Source: Sphingomonas lacusdianchii (lineage in GTDB: Bacteria > Pseudomonadota > Alphaproteobacteria > Sphingomonadales > Sphingomonadaceae). Taken from it: a DNA stretch of 64,000 bases. The notes beneath the pieces were generated by a model. It was not told where the DNA came from and did not search any database. It saw only the letters and a list, made by a program, of their open reading frames with translations. Of the stretch, positions 56,167 to 64,000 are shown in pieces. Location of the stretch: the NCBI RefSeq assembly GCF_022664395.1, contig NZ_JAKRET010000004.1:124001-188000 (forward strand), in the 5' to 3' direction. The first letter of the stretch is position 1. The number at the start of each line of letters is the position of its first letter. The position numbers were made by a program, and so were the translations under genes.

Positions 56167-57837
56167 TCAGTTCGACCGGGTGGGATCGGTCAGCGGATCG
56201 GCCATTTCGCGCGGGGTCGGCAGGCGCATGACCGGTAGCGACGCGGTCTGGCGTTCGATCATCCGGTGGACGTGCGGCGGGCCGTCGCCCCGGTGCAGCG
56301 CCAGCAACGCCTCGCTATTCGCGCGATCGGCTTCGGTGCGGCGCTGATTGTGGCGGATATAATCGAGCCATGTCGACACGTGGTAGCGTTCGATCCACAG
56401 TTCCGGATCGTTCAGGTCGCGCAGCAACGCCCAGTGATGCGCCCCGTCGCGCCGCCGGATGCGGCGACGTTCGTTCATGACGTTCAGGAACGCGACGACG
56501 TCCTGCGGGGCGATGCGATAATCGATCGTCACCACCACCGGCCCCGACCGCGGCTCGACCGGGACTTCGGTATCGGGCGTCTCCCAGCCGCGCGGGGCGA
56601 GGTTCGCGGTCTCGATATCGCGCAGGGGCAGCCGCAGCCCGGCGACCACGCTCAGCATCTGCACGCCCGCCGCCGCCAGCAAGGCGGTACGCACGCCCGA
56701 TCCTTCGGCGACCGACCCGAACAGCCAGCTTCCCGCCGCCATGCCGCCGAACGCCGCCATCTGGTACAGCGCCACCGCCCGCGCCACGACCCAGCGGGGG
56801 GCGGCCATCTGCACCGATACGTTGAAGGTGCTGAGCGCCGATACCCAGCCCGCGCCGGCCAGCACCAAAGCCGCCAGCGTCAGCGGCAGGACCGGGCTGA
56901 CCGCCGCGATCGCCGCGCCGGACGCCAATGCCGTCGCCGCGACCCGCACCAGCCGTTCGGGGCTCCACAGCCGGCGCAACCGCACGCTCGACAGCGCGCC
57001 GATCACCGCGCCCGCGCCGAACGCGCCGAGCAGCGCGCCATAGGTAAGCGGCCCGCCGGTCACCAGATCGCGCGCGACCAGCGGCATCATCGCCGGCACC
57101 GCACTCGCCGCCAGCCCGAACAGCGCCGCGCGGATCAGCACCGTCCGCAAACTCGGCGACATGCGGACATAGCGCACGCCAGCGGCCATCGCGAGGCCCA
57201 GCGTCTCGCGCGGCAGGGTGCGCGGCACATAATCGGGCTTCCACCGTGCCAGCACCGCGATCAGCCCGACATAGCTGACCGCATTGGTCAGGAACGCCGC
57301 CGCCGCCCCCGCTGCCGCGACGATCGCGCCGCCGATCGCCGGCCCCACGCTGCGCGCGATGTTGAACCCCATCGAATTGAGCGCCACCGCGCTGGGTAGG
57401 ACGCTGCGCGGCACCATGTCGCCGACCGACGCCTGCCATGCCGGGCCGTTGATCGCCGTCCCGCACCCGATCAGGAAGGTGAAGGACAGCAGCAGCCACG
57501 GGCTGAGCACGCCCATCCATGCGCACACCGCCAGCGCCACCGACACGGCCAGCATGAATGCCTGTGCCGCCAGCATCACCCGGCGCCGGTCGAGATTGTC
57601 GGCGACCGCGCCGGCCCAGAGCGACAGGAGCATGATCGGCAGCGTCGTCGACGCCTGTACCAGCGCGATCATCTGCGGCGATGCCGCCAGCGACGTCATC
57701 ATCCACGACGCGCCGACCGACTGGATCAGCCCGCCGAAATTGGACGCCATCGACGCGATCCAGATGGCGCGAAAGACCGGGATCGACAGCGGCGAGCTAT
57801 GCTGTGCCGTCGCGGTCGTTACGGGTGAGGATGCCAT
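56167..57837 (-). CDS. MFS exporter with C-terminal antibiotic-biosynthesis-monooxygenase-like domain
   Basis: This 556-residue protein has a 12-helix transporter (about 1-410, MFS_3/EntS-like; SIPVFRAIWIASMASNFGGL and GAVADNLDRRRVML) joined to a soluble tail of about 130 residues. The tail, from about 425, begins VVVTIDYRIAPQDVVAFL and contains RRDGAHHWALLRDLNDPELWIERYHVSTWLDY split over about 450-485. It resembles the ABM dimeric alpha/beta-barrel domain. Such fusions are common in this MFS family but their substrates are unknown; siderophore or drug export is possible. It stands as a single gene, divergent from the DUF167 gene. Confidence 0.85.
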   Translation of the reverse strand: MASSPVTTATAQHSSPLSIPVFRAIWIASMASNFGGLIQSVGASWMMTSLAASPQMIALVQASTTLPIMLLSLWAGAVADNLDRRRVMLAAQAFMLAVSVALAVCAWMGVLSPWLLLSFTFLIGCGTAINGPAWQASVGDMVPRSVLPSAVALNSMGFNIARSVGPAIGGAIVAAAGAAAAFLTNAVSYVGLIAVLARWKPDYVPRTLPRETLGLAMAAGVRYVRMSPSLRTVLIRAALFGLAASAVPAMMPLVARDLVTGGPLTYGALLGAFGAGAVIGALSSVRLRRLWSPERLVRVAATALASGAAIAAVSPVLPLTLAALVLAGAGWVSALSTFNVSVQMAAPRWVVARAVALYQMAAFGGMAAGSWLFGSVAEGSGVRTALLAAAGVQMLSVVAGLRLPLRDIETANLAPRGWETPDTEVPVEPRSGPVVVTIDYRIAPQDVVAFLNVMNERRRIRRRDGAHHWALLRDLNDPELWIERYHVSTWLDYIRHNQRRTEADRANSEALLALHRGDGPPHVHRMIERQTASLPVMRLPTPREMADPLTDPTRSN

Positions 57838-57914
57838 GGCGGGTGAATGCCCCGCGTGCGACTTTGTGCCAAGCCGCTTGCCTTGGCGAGACTTGCGGCG
57901 GCAAGGATTTGGCG

Positions 57915-58226
57915 ATGCGCGATCCCTTTACCCTCGACGCGACCGGCGCCACGCTGACGATCCGTGCGACGCCCAAAGCGTCGAAGACGGCGGTGACCGG
58001 CGTGGTGGCGCTGGAAGGCGACGCTACCGCACTCGGCCTGCGCGTTGCCGCCCCGCCGGTCGACGGCGCGGCGAATGACGAAGTCGTGCGGTTCGTGGCG
58101 AAGCAGTTGCGCGTCGGGCGGGGCGCGGTGACGCTGGTCGCGGGGCAGACGAGCCGGGTGAAGCGGCTGCGGATCGAGGGAGAAGCGGCGGCGGTGGAGG
58201 CAGCGTTACGGGCACTGCTGTCCTGA
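57915..58226 (+). CDS. DUF167 (YggU) family protein
   Basis: This 103-residue small cytoplasmic protein of unknown function shows the YggU pattern: IRATPKASKTAVTGV, LRVAAPPVDGAANDEVVRFVAK and VAGQTSRVKRLRIEG. The ATG at 57915 fits the family N-terminus; the long frame before it is shadow sequence of the transporter region. It is a single gene divergent from the MFS exporter. Confidence 0.88.
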   Translation: MRDPFTLDATGATLTIRATPKASKTAVTGVVALEGDATALGLRVAAPPVDGAANDEVVRFVAKQLRVGRGAVTLVAGQTSRVKRLRIEGEAAAVEAALRALLS

Positions 58227-58248
58227 CCGCCGTCCGCCAAAACCCATC

Positions 58249-58337
58249 CGTACCCCCGCGAAGGCGGGGGCCCAGAGCCAAGCAGAGCAAAGGCTTGCGC
58301 ATGGGGTCCTGGGTCCCCGCCTTCGCGGGGACACGGT
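58249..58337. repeat. REP-like inverted repeat between DUF167 and YjfC genes
   Basis: The block cgtacccccgcgaaggcggg around 58249-58274 is mirrored by tccccgccttcgcggggaca around 58311-58335 (match over more than 20 bases). It lies between convergent genes and may end both transcripts. Confidence 0.65.
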
Positions 58338-58384
58338 ACGGCGGACTTTCGAATGAAGCTCGCCTTGCCGGAAGGAAGAACTGG

Positions 58385-59548
58385 CTAGACAATCGCGTGC
58401 GGCACGAACCGCGCCAGGTCGCGCGTGATCGGCCCGTCATCCTCGCGCACCGACAGCGCCACCGCTTCGTCGCCGACGATCCACGATCCGACCACGGCAT
58501 GATTGCCGTCATACACCGGCAACCGGGCGATGGCCTGCACGACATGGCCTTCCTCGCCATAGCCGCCGTCCGGTCCGCGTGCAGTGGCGCCGCCGTCGAG
58601 CAGTTCGATGTCCCAGCCCTCGCGCGAGAAGATCGGCTTGCGCACATAGGACTCGCCGATCTCCGCCAGCGCCGCCGCGTCATCGGCAAACGCCGCCGGC
58701 AGCAGGTTCGGATGCCCGGGATGCCGCTGCCACAACAGCGGCAGGATCCCCTTGTTCGACAACAACGCCTTCCACGCCGGTTCGAGGAACAGCGTCTTCG
58801 TCGCCGCCAATTGCTTGGCGTACGGCTCGCGCAGCATATCCTCCCACGGATACAGCTTGAACAGCGCCGCGATCAGCACGTCGTCGCCATCGACGAATGC
58901 GCCGTCGCCATCGATCCCGATCCGGTCGATCGCGACGAATGCCGGGTCCAGCCCCGCCTGGCGCGCGACATCCTCCAGATAGCGGACCGTCTGGCGATCC
59001 TCGACATGGTCGTCGACCGAGGCGAAATGCACCGTGCTGCCTCGCGTGAACAACGCCCCGAAGCGTTCGACCAGCGCATCGTGCAGCCGGTTATACTGGT
59101 CCGCTCCCGCAGGCAGTGTGCCGTCGGCGATGCGATCCTCCAGCCATTGCCACTGGAACAGTGCGGTCTCGAAGATGCTGGTCGGGGTATCGGCATTATA
59201 TTCGAGCAGCTTGGCCGGGCCGATGCCGTCGAACGCGAAATCGAACCGCCCGTACAGCGTCGGCGCATGCGCCTTCCACGACGCCGCGATCACGTCGCGC
59301 ATGTCTTGCGGGATGGCGAGGCGGTGCATCAGCGCCTCGCTGCCGACCACCTCGTCGACCAGATCGCGGCACATCGCATGGAGTTCGGCGCTCGGCGCTT
59401 CGATCCCCTGCTCCACCTCGTCGAGCGAGAAGGCGTACCACGCCTCCTCCTCCCAATATTTCTGGCCGTCCTGATGGTGGAAGGTGAACCCCATTCGTTC
59501 GGCGGTCGCCCGCCAGTCGGGACGGGGGGCGACCGCGCGGCGTTCCAT
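58385..59548 (-). CDS. Glutathionylspermidine synthase-family ATP-grasp protein (YjfC-like)
   Basis: This 387-residue protein resembles the ATP-grasp synthetase domain of glutathionylspermidine synthase and E. coli YjfC/YgiC. Recognisable blocks are KLLEYNADTPTSIFETALFQWQW split over about 113-135 (the family hallmark, ATP/metal site), RKPIFSREGWDI, and the late GSWIVGDEA. Such enzymes ligate an amine to a carboxylate using ATP; the substrate of the YjfC branch is not known. The ATG at 59548 overlaps the stop of pspA (ATGA), so it is co-translated with the membrane-stress genes. Confidence 0.88.
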   Translation of the reverse strand: MERRAVAPRPDWRATAERMGFTFHHQDGQKYWEEEAWYAFSLDEVEQGIEAPSAELHAMCRDLVDEVVGSEALMHRLAIPQDMRDVIAASWKAHAPTLYGRFDFAFDGIGPAKLLEYNADTPTSIFETALFQWQWLEDRIADGTLPAGADQYNRLHDALVERFGALFTRGSTVHFASVDDHVEDRQTVRYLEDVARQAGLDPAFVAIDRIGIDGDGAFVDGDDVLIAALFKLYPWEDMLREPYAKQLAATKTLFLEPAWKALLSNKGILPLLWQRHPGHPNLLPAAFADDAAALAEIGESYVRKPIFSREGWDIELLDGGATARGPDGGYGEEGHVVQAIARLPVYDGNHAVVGSWIVGDEAVALSVREDDGPITRDLARFVPHAIV

Positions 59549-60288
59549 CAATCGCGCCCGATCGTCCCGCCGTCGCGCGTCCCGTCGGACAGGCGCGGCG
59601 CGTCCTTGGGCTGCGACAGGCGAGCGAGGATGTCATCGGCGCTCGACGTGCCGGGCAGCAGGCCGGCGGCCTGCAGCTTCGCGTCGAGATCGGCGCCGGT
59701 GCGCATATCCTCCAGCTCGGCCTGTGCCTTGAACTTCTCCTCGCGGATCGCCTGCCGCTCCTTCAGCCGCGCGAGGCTGTCGGCGGCCGAGCCCAGCGAC
59801 GATGCCGCGCCGCCATAGCTGCTGGCGACCGAGGCCTGCGCCTTCTGCACGCTCTCGTTCGCGCGGACGACATCGACCTCGCGGCGCAGCGCATCGATCT
59901 TGCCGTCGCCGGTCTTGATGATGCCGCGGATCTTGTCCTCGGCAGCGCGCATGTCGGCGATCTGCGGAGTCTTGCTCGACTGTTCCTGCTCGATCGTCGC
60001 GAGGCGCTGCGCGACTTCGCGCGCAAGGTCCATGTCGCCGCGCGCCATCGCCGCCCGTGCCGACGATTCATACTTATCGCGCTGCGAAGTCAGCGCCTCC
60101 AGTTCCTTTTCCATCATCCGCCGCTTGGCGGTCAGCGTCGCCAGATCGTCGCGCGCCTTCGACTGCAGCGTGCCGGCATCGCGAATCTGCTGGTCGAGAA
60201 TCGTCAACGCCTTCGCATCGACGATCGACTGCCCGGTTTCGTGCGCGGTGCCGCGCACCAGCGCCACGAGGTTCTTCCACATCGACAT
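59548..60288 (-). CDS. pspA: PspA/IM30-family membrane-stress protein
   Basis: This 246-residue protein is a nearly continuous coiled coil (about 20-215) of the PspA/IM30 type that binds the inner face of the cytoplasmic membrane. It begins with an amphipathic MSMWKNLVALVRG and contains ILDQQIRDAG and MEKELEAL blocks. It is the YjfJ-like member: the tail after residue 200 (PGTSSADDILARLSQ) differs from classical PspA. It is the middle gene of YjfI-PspA-YjfC, with 13 bases after YjfI and an ATGA overlap with YjfC. Confidence 0.9.
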   Translation of the reverse strand: MSMWKNLVALVRGTAHETGQSIVDAKALTILDQQIRDAGTLQSKARDDLATLTAKRRMMEKELEALTSQRDKYESSARAAMARGDMDLAREVAQRLATIEQEQSSKTPQIADMRAAEDKIRGIIKTGDGKIDALRREVDVVRANESVQKAQASVASSYGGAASSLGSAADSLARLKERQAIREEKFKAQAELEDMRTGADLDAKLQAAGLLPGTSSADDILARLSQPKDAPRLSDGTRDGGTIGRD

Positions 60289-60301
60289 CGATACTTCTCC
60301 G

Positions 60302-60733
60302 TTACGCGGCGAATTCGGTGCGCAGTTCGGACGCCGCCTCGATCGCGTTCTGCGCCAGCACGCGCAGTTCGATCAACACGGTGCGCAGCGACGATTCGAC
60401 CGACAGCTCACCCACCAGTTCATAATATTCGCGCCCGCCGACATCGGCGATGGCGAAATTGGACAGCGGCACCAGCTTCTGCGTCTTGAGCAGGAAGCGG
60501 TTGAACGCGTCCGGCTCGCGCTGTTCATCGACCGGCCACAACAGGCTCGACACGACGATCTGCTCGCCCGCGACCGAGGCGAAGATGGCGAGGTCGCCGA
60601 CATGGTGCATGGTGATTTTCAGGACCGGTTCGGCCTGCTCGATCCGCTCGACGCTCAGTTCGTCGGCGTAATCGGGACCGCCCAGCGCCTGCGCCAGCCC
60701 GGCGATCGTCCAGCTACGGGGTGCTTCGTCCAT
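60302..60733 (-). CDS. YjfI/DUF2170-family protein
   Basis: This 143-residue cytoplasmic protein has the YjfI pattern (ITMHHVGDLAIFASVAGEQIVVSSLLWP split by family spacing over about 40-67, then NRFLLKTQKLVPLSNFAI). It is the first gene of the minus-strand arm, directly before pspA, as yjfI precedes yjfJ in E. coli. GGAGG five bases before ATG 60733 sets the start; the longer frame to 60841 crosses the divergent promoter. Its molecular role is unknown. Confidence 0.85.
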   Translation of the reverse strand: MDEAPRSWTIAGLAQALGGPDYADELSVERIEQAEPVLKITMHHVGDLAIFASVAGEQIVVSSLLWPVDEQREPDAFNRFLLKTQKLVPLSNFAIADVGGREYYELVGELSVESSLRTVLIELRVLAQNAIEAASELRTEFAA

Positions 60734-60831
60734 CCATCCCTCCGAAAAGCTCGGCCCGGTGTGTTGGCCGCGCTTGACACCCCAAGCATAAGGGCCGACC
60801 AAAAAGCAAGATGCGGGGGCATAAGCAGGGG
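60734..60831. promoter_or_regulatory. Divergent promoter region of the PspA/K+-channel module
   Basis: About 100 bases separate the YjfI start (60733) from the channel start (60832, or 60811). A TTGACA lies at 60774-60779 on the plus strand, but no matching -10 element is convincing at normal spacing. On the minus strand TATGCT occurs near 60789-60784. Both operons must start here, which suggests joint control. Confidence 0.4.
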
Positions 60832-61836
60832 ATGAAGTCATTCAGTCTCGGCAATTATCTGCGGCGGCTCTATCTCGCGGCCAGCGAGTTGCACCGGGGC
60901 GTGCTGCTCGCGCTGCTGGTCCTGCACATGACCATCTCATGGGAATTGCTGGCCTTTGCCGGGGAAAGCGACCTGCTGCGCCCCTCGGCCTATCTCTACT
61001 GGTATGCGACGACCGCCTCGACGGTCGGTTACGGCGATCTGTCGCCCAAATCGGACATGGGCCGGATCGTCACCGCCTTGTTCGTCATGCCTGGTGCGAT
61101 CGCGTTGTTCACCGTGTCGATCGCGCGCGCATTCGCGGGGGTGTCGGCGCGCTGGCGACGGCGGCGCATGGGGTTGGGAGACTATAGGGCGATGCGCGGC
61201 CATATCGTCCTTGTCGGCTACGATCCCGATCGTACGCCGCGCATGATCGCGGAGATCGTCGCAGACGGGCAGGGGCACGAACTGGTGCTGGTCGCGACGC
61301 AGGAACTGACCGGCGACGCCGCGACGCATCGCTTCGTCCGTGTCGCCTCGCTGACCGCGCCGGCCGACCTGCGCCGAGCGGGGGTGGCGACCGCCGAGCG
61401 GGTCATCGTCTATGGGCCGTCCGATCCCGATACGCTGGCGGCGACGCTGGCCGTCACCGCGCTCAACGAAACGGGCCATGTCGTCTGCTTCCTGCGCGAT
61501 CCCGATACCGCCGGGCTGCTGGCGGCGCACTGCCCGCAGGTAGAGGTGGTGCTGACCCCGACCGTCGAACTGGTGGTGAAGGCGCTGAGCGATCCCGGCT
61601 CCAGCCGCCTGATCGCGCAGCTCGCCAGCCATACCGACGAAGGCGGCACGCTCTACGCCACGACCGCGCGCACTACCGGCAGTTTCGACGATGCCGCCCG
61701 CGATCTGCGCGCCCGCGGCGGAATATTGGTCGCCAGCTGTGGCGCCGGACAGCATTCGCCGGTATTCGACCCCGACGGTCGGATCGCGGTCGGCGACCGG
61801 CTGTTCTACATCGCCCGGACAAGGATCGCGGCATGA
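60832..61836 (+). CDS. Two-helix potassium channel with RCK/TrkA domain
   Basis: This 334-residue inner-membrane channel has TM1 (about 24-43), a pore loop with selectivity filter TVGYGD (64-69), TM2 (about 78-103), and a cytoplasmic RCK/TrkA-like region (about 120-334). The nucleotide loop reads HIVLVGYDPDRT, where the usual GxGxxG is degraded, so nucleotide control may be weak or altered. ATG 60832 is directly preceded by AGGGG; ATG 60811 is an alternative. Its stop overlaps the YjfK ATG (ATGA). It opens the plus-strand arm of the PspA/Yjf module, linking membrane stress to ion flow, by inference. Confidence 0.88.
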   Translation: MKSFSLGNYLRRLYLAASELHRGVLLALLVLHMTISWELLAFAGESDLLRPSAYLYWYATTASTVGYGDLSPKSDMGRIVTALFVMPGAIALFTVSIARAFAGVSARWRRRRMGLGDYRAMRGHIVLVGYDPDRTPRMIAEIVADGQGHELVLVATQELTGDAATHRFVRVASLTAPADLRRAGVATAERVIVYGPSDPDTLAATLAVTALNETGHVVCFLRDPDTAGLLAAHCPQVEVVLTPTVELVVKALSDPGSSRLIAQLASHTDEGGTLYATTARTTGSFDDAARDLRARGGILVASCGAGQHSPVFDPDGRIAVGDRLFYIARTRIAA

Positions 61837-62471
61837 TTTTCGGCAGCCTGTTCGGCGGCGCTCCCAAGGACGAACTCCCGGCCGTCGCCGTGGTTCGCAA
61901 CATCACCATCGGGCGACAGGTCCGGCTCGATGCGCTGGCATGGCGGCGGCTGACCGGTGCCGCCTTCACCCTCGACCGCGACACGCTCGAAATCACCGCG
62001 CAGGGGGTGATCCGGCTCGACGATGGCAGCCATGTCCACCGCTTCTACACCGACGACGAACTGATGTTGCAGGCGGTGAGCCAGTCGGCGGACGGGTCCG
62101 ACGCCGACGATTTCACCCTGTTCCGGCCATGGTCGTCGACCTACCCGACCGACTGGGCCGATACCGGCGCGTTCCGCCAGCGCCTGTCGCAGCCGGTGTG
62201 GGACGAACCCGGCCTCGCCCGTTTCCAGCGTTTCTGGTACGCCGACGACGATCGCAGCCAGCCGCCGGTCGAACTGTGGGAGGCGGTCTATTACGAGCGC
62301 ACCGGCCGCCCGGTCCGTCAGATCAAGCAGGCCTGCATGCTCTATGCCCGTGACATCGCGCCCGAGGGGCAGGAACTGCTGCTCGCCATCGCCATGCAGC
62401 CCGAGGGCGGCGACCTGACGCACGAGATCATGGTCGGGCTGCCGCTGCTGCCCGCCGAATTCAACGCCTGA
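61833..62471 (+). CDS. YjfK/DUF2491-family protein
   Basis: This 212-residue cytoplasmic protein matches the DUF2491 pattern: GRQVRLDALAWRRL, a HRFYTDDELMLQ block, and RFWYADDDRSQPPVELWE. Its function is unknown. It overlaps the channel stop by ATGA and is followed after 17 bases by the YjfL-like gene, the same order as E. coli yjfK-yjfL. The family is found almost only with PspA/YjfI neighbours. Confidence 0.87.
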   Translation: MIFGSLFGGAPKDELPAVAVVRNITIGRQVRLDALAWRRLTGAAFTLDRDTLEITAQGVIRLDDGSHVHRFYTDDELMLQAVSQSADGSDADDFTLFRPWSSTYPTDWADTGAFRQRLSQPVWDEPGLARFQRFWYADDDRSQPPVELWEAVYYERTGRPVRQIKQACMLYARDIAPEGQELLLAIAMQPEGGDLTHEIMVGLPLLPAEFNA

Positions 62472-62488
62472 GCTTTAGGGGGACCGGG

Positions 62489-62902
62489 ATGTTCGATGTC
62501 GCATATTTTCTGGACGGGGCGCTGCACTTCGTCATCGCCTTTGGCCTCGCCTGCCTGTTCCTGACCGTCTTCAAATGGCTGTACCAGATATCGACGCCCT
62601 ATGACGAGCGCGCGCTGATCGCTGCGAACAATCCGGCGGCGGGAATCGCGCTGGGCGGCGCGATCATCGGTTTCGCCCTGCCGCTCGCCTCGGCGTTGAG
62701 CGTCACGGTCAGCGTCGTCGAATTCACCGCTTGGGCGCTGCTGGCGGGCGTAATCCAGATCGTCGCCGCCTTCATCGTCCGCCGTCTGATCGTGCGCGAC
62801 ATGGTCACCCGGATCGAAGAGGGGAACATCGCCAGCGCGATCTACAGCGCGGCGACCTCGATCGGACTCGGCCTGCTCAACGCCGCGTCGATGACCTATT
62901 GA
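62489..62902 (+). CDS. YjfL/DUF350-family membrane protein
   Basis: This 137-residue protein has four hydrophobic segments (about 9-29, 49-72, 79-102, 112-134) and the DUF350 hallmark NPAAGIALGGAIIGFALPLAS. It is probably an inner-membrane pore or anchor of unknown activity. A GGGGGA site lies before the ATG. It is co-oriented with YjfK and YjfM. Confidence 0.9.
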   Translation: MFDVAYFLDGALHFVIAFGLACLFLTVFKWLYQISTPYDERALIAANNPAAGIALGGAIIGFALPLASALSVTVSVVEFTAWALLAGVIQIVAAFIVRRLIVRDMVTRIEEGNIASAIYSAATSIGLGLLNAASMTY

Positions 62903-62915
62903 GAGGCTCCTGCCG

Positions 62916-63539
62916 ATGACCACCCAGCCCCCCCGCCGCAAACGCTCGGTCGCTGCCGGCCTGACCGCCGTCGGCGCGGTCGCGATGCTGTCCGGCTGCG
63001 ACGACAATAACGAACAGGCGCGCTTCGGCCCGCCGACCGAGGTCGCCGCCTTCCAGACGATCCAGCAATGCGTCGACAGCGGCCAATATGACCGCGACAC
63101 CTGCGTCGCCGCCCAGCAAAAGGCGTTCAACGAGGATGCGAAGGCTGCGCCCCGTTTCGACAGCCAGGCGCTGTGCGAGGAACAGTTCGGATCGGCGCAG
63201 TGCTTTCAGCGCAGCGAGGGCGGACAGAGCTTCTTCACCCCGCTGCTGACCGGTTTCCTCATCGGGCAACTGCTGAACAACAATTCGTCGCGCTATACCT
63301 ATGGCGGCCTCTACCGCGACCGGCGCGACCGCGATGGCGGCTGGTATACCGGGTCGGGCGCGTATCTGGGCCGCGGCAACGGCTATCGCTATTCGGTCGG
63401 CCGCGACGCGATCACCACCCCGGTCACGACCCAGCGCATCCAGACGCGCAGCTCGGTCGTCTCGCGCGGCGGCTTCGGTGGCCGGGTGAGCGCGCGGTCA
63501 AGTGGCGGCTGGGGCGGCGGGCGGTCGTTCGGGGGGTAG
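62916..63539 (+). CDS. YjfM/DUF1190-family lipoprotein
   Basis: This 207-residue protein has a basic N-terminus, a hydrophobic stretch and a lipobox LSGC with Cys at about 29, so it is probably a lipoprotein. The DUF1190 core has paired cysteines in QQCVDSGQYDRDTCVAAQ and LCEEQFGSAQCFQR, then a Gly/Arg/Ser-rich tail (RSSVVSRGGFGGRVS). It closes the plus-strand arm and would extend the module to the outer or inner membrane surface. Confidence 0.87.
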   Translation: MTTQPPRRKRSVAAGLTAVGAVAMLSGCDDNNEQARFGPPTEVAAFQTIQQCVDSGQYDRDTCVAAQQKAFNEDAKAAPRFDSQALCEEQFGSAQCFQRSEGGQSFFTPLLTGFLIGQLLNNNSSRYTYGGLYRDRRDRDGGWYTGSGAYLGRGNGYRYSVGRDAITTPVTTQRIQTRSSVVSRGGFGGRVSARSSGGWGGGRSFGG

Positions 63540-63598
63540 AGGGCGCCAGCGGCGGGTCGATCCTCGCGGGTGCGAGCCCTGTGCGAATGTCCGCTGTA

Positions 63599-63626
63599 CC
63601 GTACCCCCGCCTGCGCGGGGGTACGG
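63599..63626 (+). terminator. Hairpin after the YjfM gene
   Basis: CCGTACCCCCGC (63599-63610), four-base loop, GCGGGGGTACGG (63615-63626) is a perfect 12-base stem, 60 bases after the YjfM stop and facing the convergent proline-rich gene. There is no T-run. It is likely a transcription barrier or REP unit. Confidence 0.6.
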
Positions 63627-63678
63627 AAGGGTTCCGGCACAGCCGGGTCGAGGCGGTCCAGCCTCCACGCAAGCGGAC

Positions 63679-64000
63679 TTAGCGCGTCGACGTCACCGGT
63701 GCCGTGGTCGGTGCCTTGGCGAGCGGTGCCGCGCCGGCCGGCGGGGGCGGGGGGACTTGGCCGCTGGTAGGCGGCGGCGGCGGAGCGCTGCCGTCGGCGG
63801 GCGGCGGTGGCGGGACTGCGCCCGGAGCGCAACCCGGGCCGCCGGGTCCGCCGGGTCCGCCGGGACCGCGTGCGCCGTCGGGGCCGGGCTTGGGGCCGTG
63901 GCCGGGACGGGGCGGGGGCGGGCCGACCGGGGTCACCTTGCCATTGGCGTCGACCAGATAGCTCGCCTTGAGCTGGCCATTGTCGTAGCGGCCCTGCACC
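63679..64000 (-). CDS. Proline/glycine-rich protein (C-terminal part only)
   Basis: The last about 107 codons of a minus-strand gene that continues beyond the right edge. The visible part has YDNGQLKASYLVDANGKVTP, then a low-complexity tail of Pro and Gly repeats (GPGGPGGPGGPG, PPPPPADG) ending TAPVTSTR. Such tails are common in secreted or envelope proteins of sphingomonads. No function can be given. The GTG near 63999 is probably internal rather than the start. Confidence 0.5.
   Translation of the reverse strand, partial: VQGRYDNGQLKASYLVDANGKVTPVGPPPPRPGHGPKPGPDGARGPGGPGGPGGPGCAPGAVPPPPPADGSAPPPPPTSGQVPPPPPAGAAPLAKAPTTAPVTSTR

Noticed and set aside
60774..60803. Sigma-70 promoter TTGACA for the K+ channel gene
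   Set aside because: No acceptable -10 hexamer lies 16-18 bases downstream, so it is recorded only as part of the divergent region.

Overview
The window is high-GC DNA with alphaproteobacterial, most likely Sphingomonadaceae (Sphingomonas-like), character. The signs are several TonB-dependent receptors of sphingomonad type, a GAAC-N7-GAAC LexA box in front of an imuA-imuB-dnaE2 cassette, chemoreceptors carrying the alphaproteobacterial core motif [16 protein letters not shown], frequent start/stop overlaps, and many REP-like palindromes between genes. No rRNA, tRNA, CRISPR array, transposase, integrase or phage gene was seen. One gene (copD) carries an apparent frameshift; the rest look intact.

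Layout. (1) 1-10887: a peptide-type ABC transporter (two permeases and a Tat/lipoprotein binding protein) with an FAD amine oxidase on the minus strand, divergent from a GNAT protein, a GabD-like aldehyde dehydrogenase, a tartrate/D-malate-type dehydrogenase, a SpuC-like class III aminotransferase, an Lrp regulator and an M20 amidohydrolase. Together these read as uptake and breakdown of an amine, polyamine or amino-acid conjugate. (2) 11101-15579: a siderophore-type TonB receptor, a D-2-hydroxyacid dehydrogenase, copC and a frameshifted copD. (3) 15576-23532: an arabinan-type locus of a GH127 enzyme, two GH43 enzymes and a TonB receptor, with a 0.5 kb divergent control region. (4) 23570-34198: a membrane chemoreceptor, a DUF2332 protein, an acyl-CoA dehydrogenase, a Sua5-type tRNA threonylcarbamoylation enzyme, a globin-coupled chemoreceptor, and an operon of a fused circularly permuted ATP-grasp/alpha-E protein with a transglutaminase-like protease.

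(5) 34199-40110: the SOS mutagenesis cassette imuA-imuB-dnaE2. (6) 40277-51762: a CrbS-like kinase (sodium/solute symporter domain fused to PAS, kinase and receiver domains), two small genes, a CrbR-like LuxR response regulator, acetyl-CoA synthetase, an MHS-family transporter, a YbdD-like small protein and CstA. This looks like one acetate/small-organic-acid unit, with a perfect palindrome in the acs/transporter divergent promoter region. (7) 52049-58226: a low-molecular-weight phosphotyrosine phosphatase, a three-domain LplT-PlsC-acyl-ACP synthetase, an MFS exporter with a monooxygenase-like tail, and a DUF167 protein.

(8) 58385-63539: a complete PspA/YjfI-YjfK-YjfL-YjfM-YjfC envelope-stress module, split into two divergent arms (YjfI-PspA-YjfC on minus; K+ channel-YjfK-YjfL-YjfM on plus), with a two-helix TrkA/RCK potassium channel built into the plus arm. 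This is the best candidate in the window for a poorly understood system. The window ends inside a proline-rich protein.
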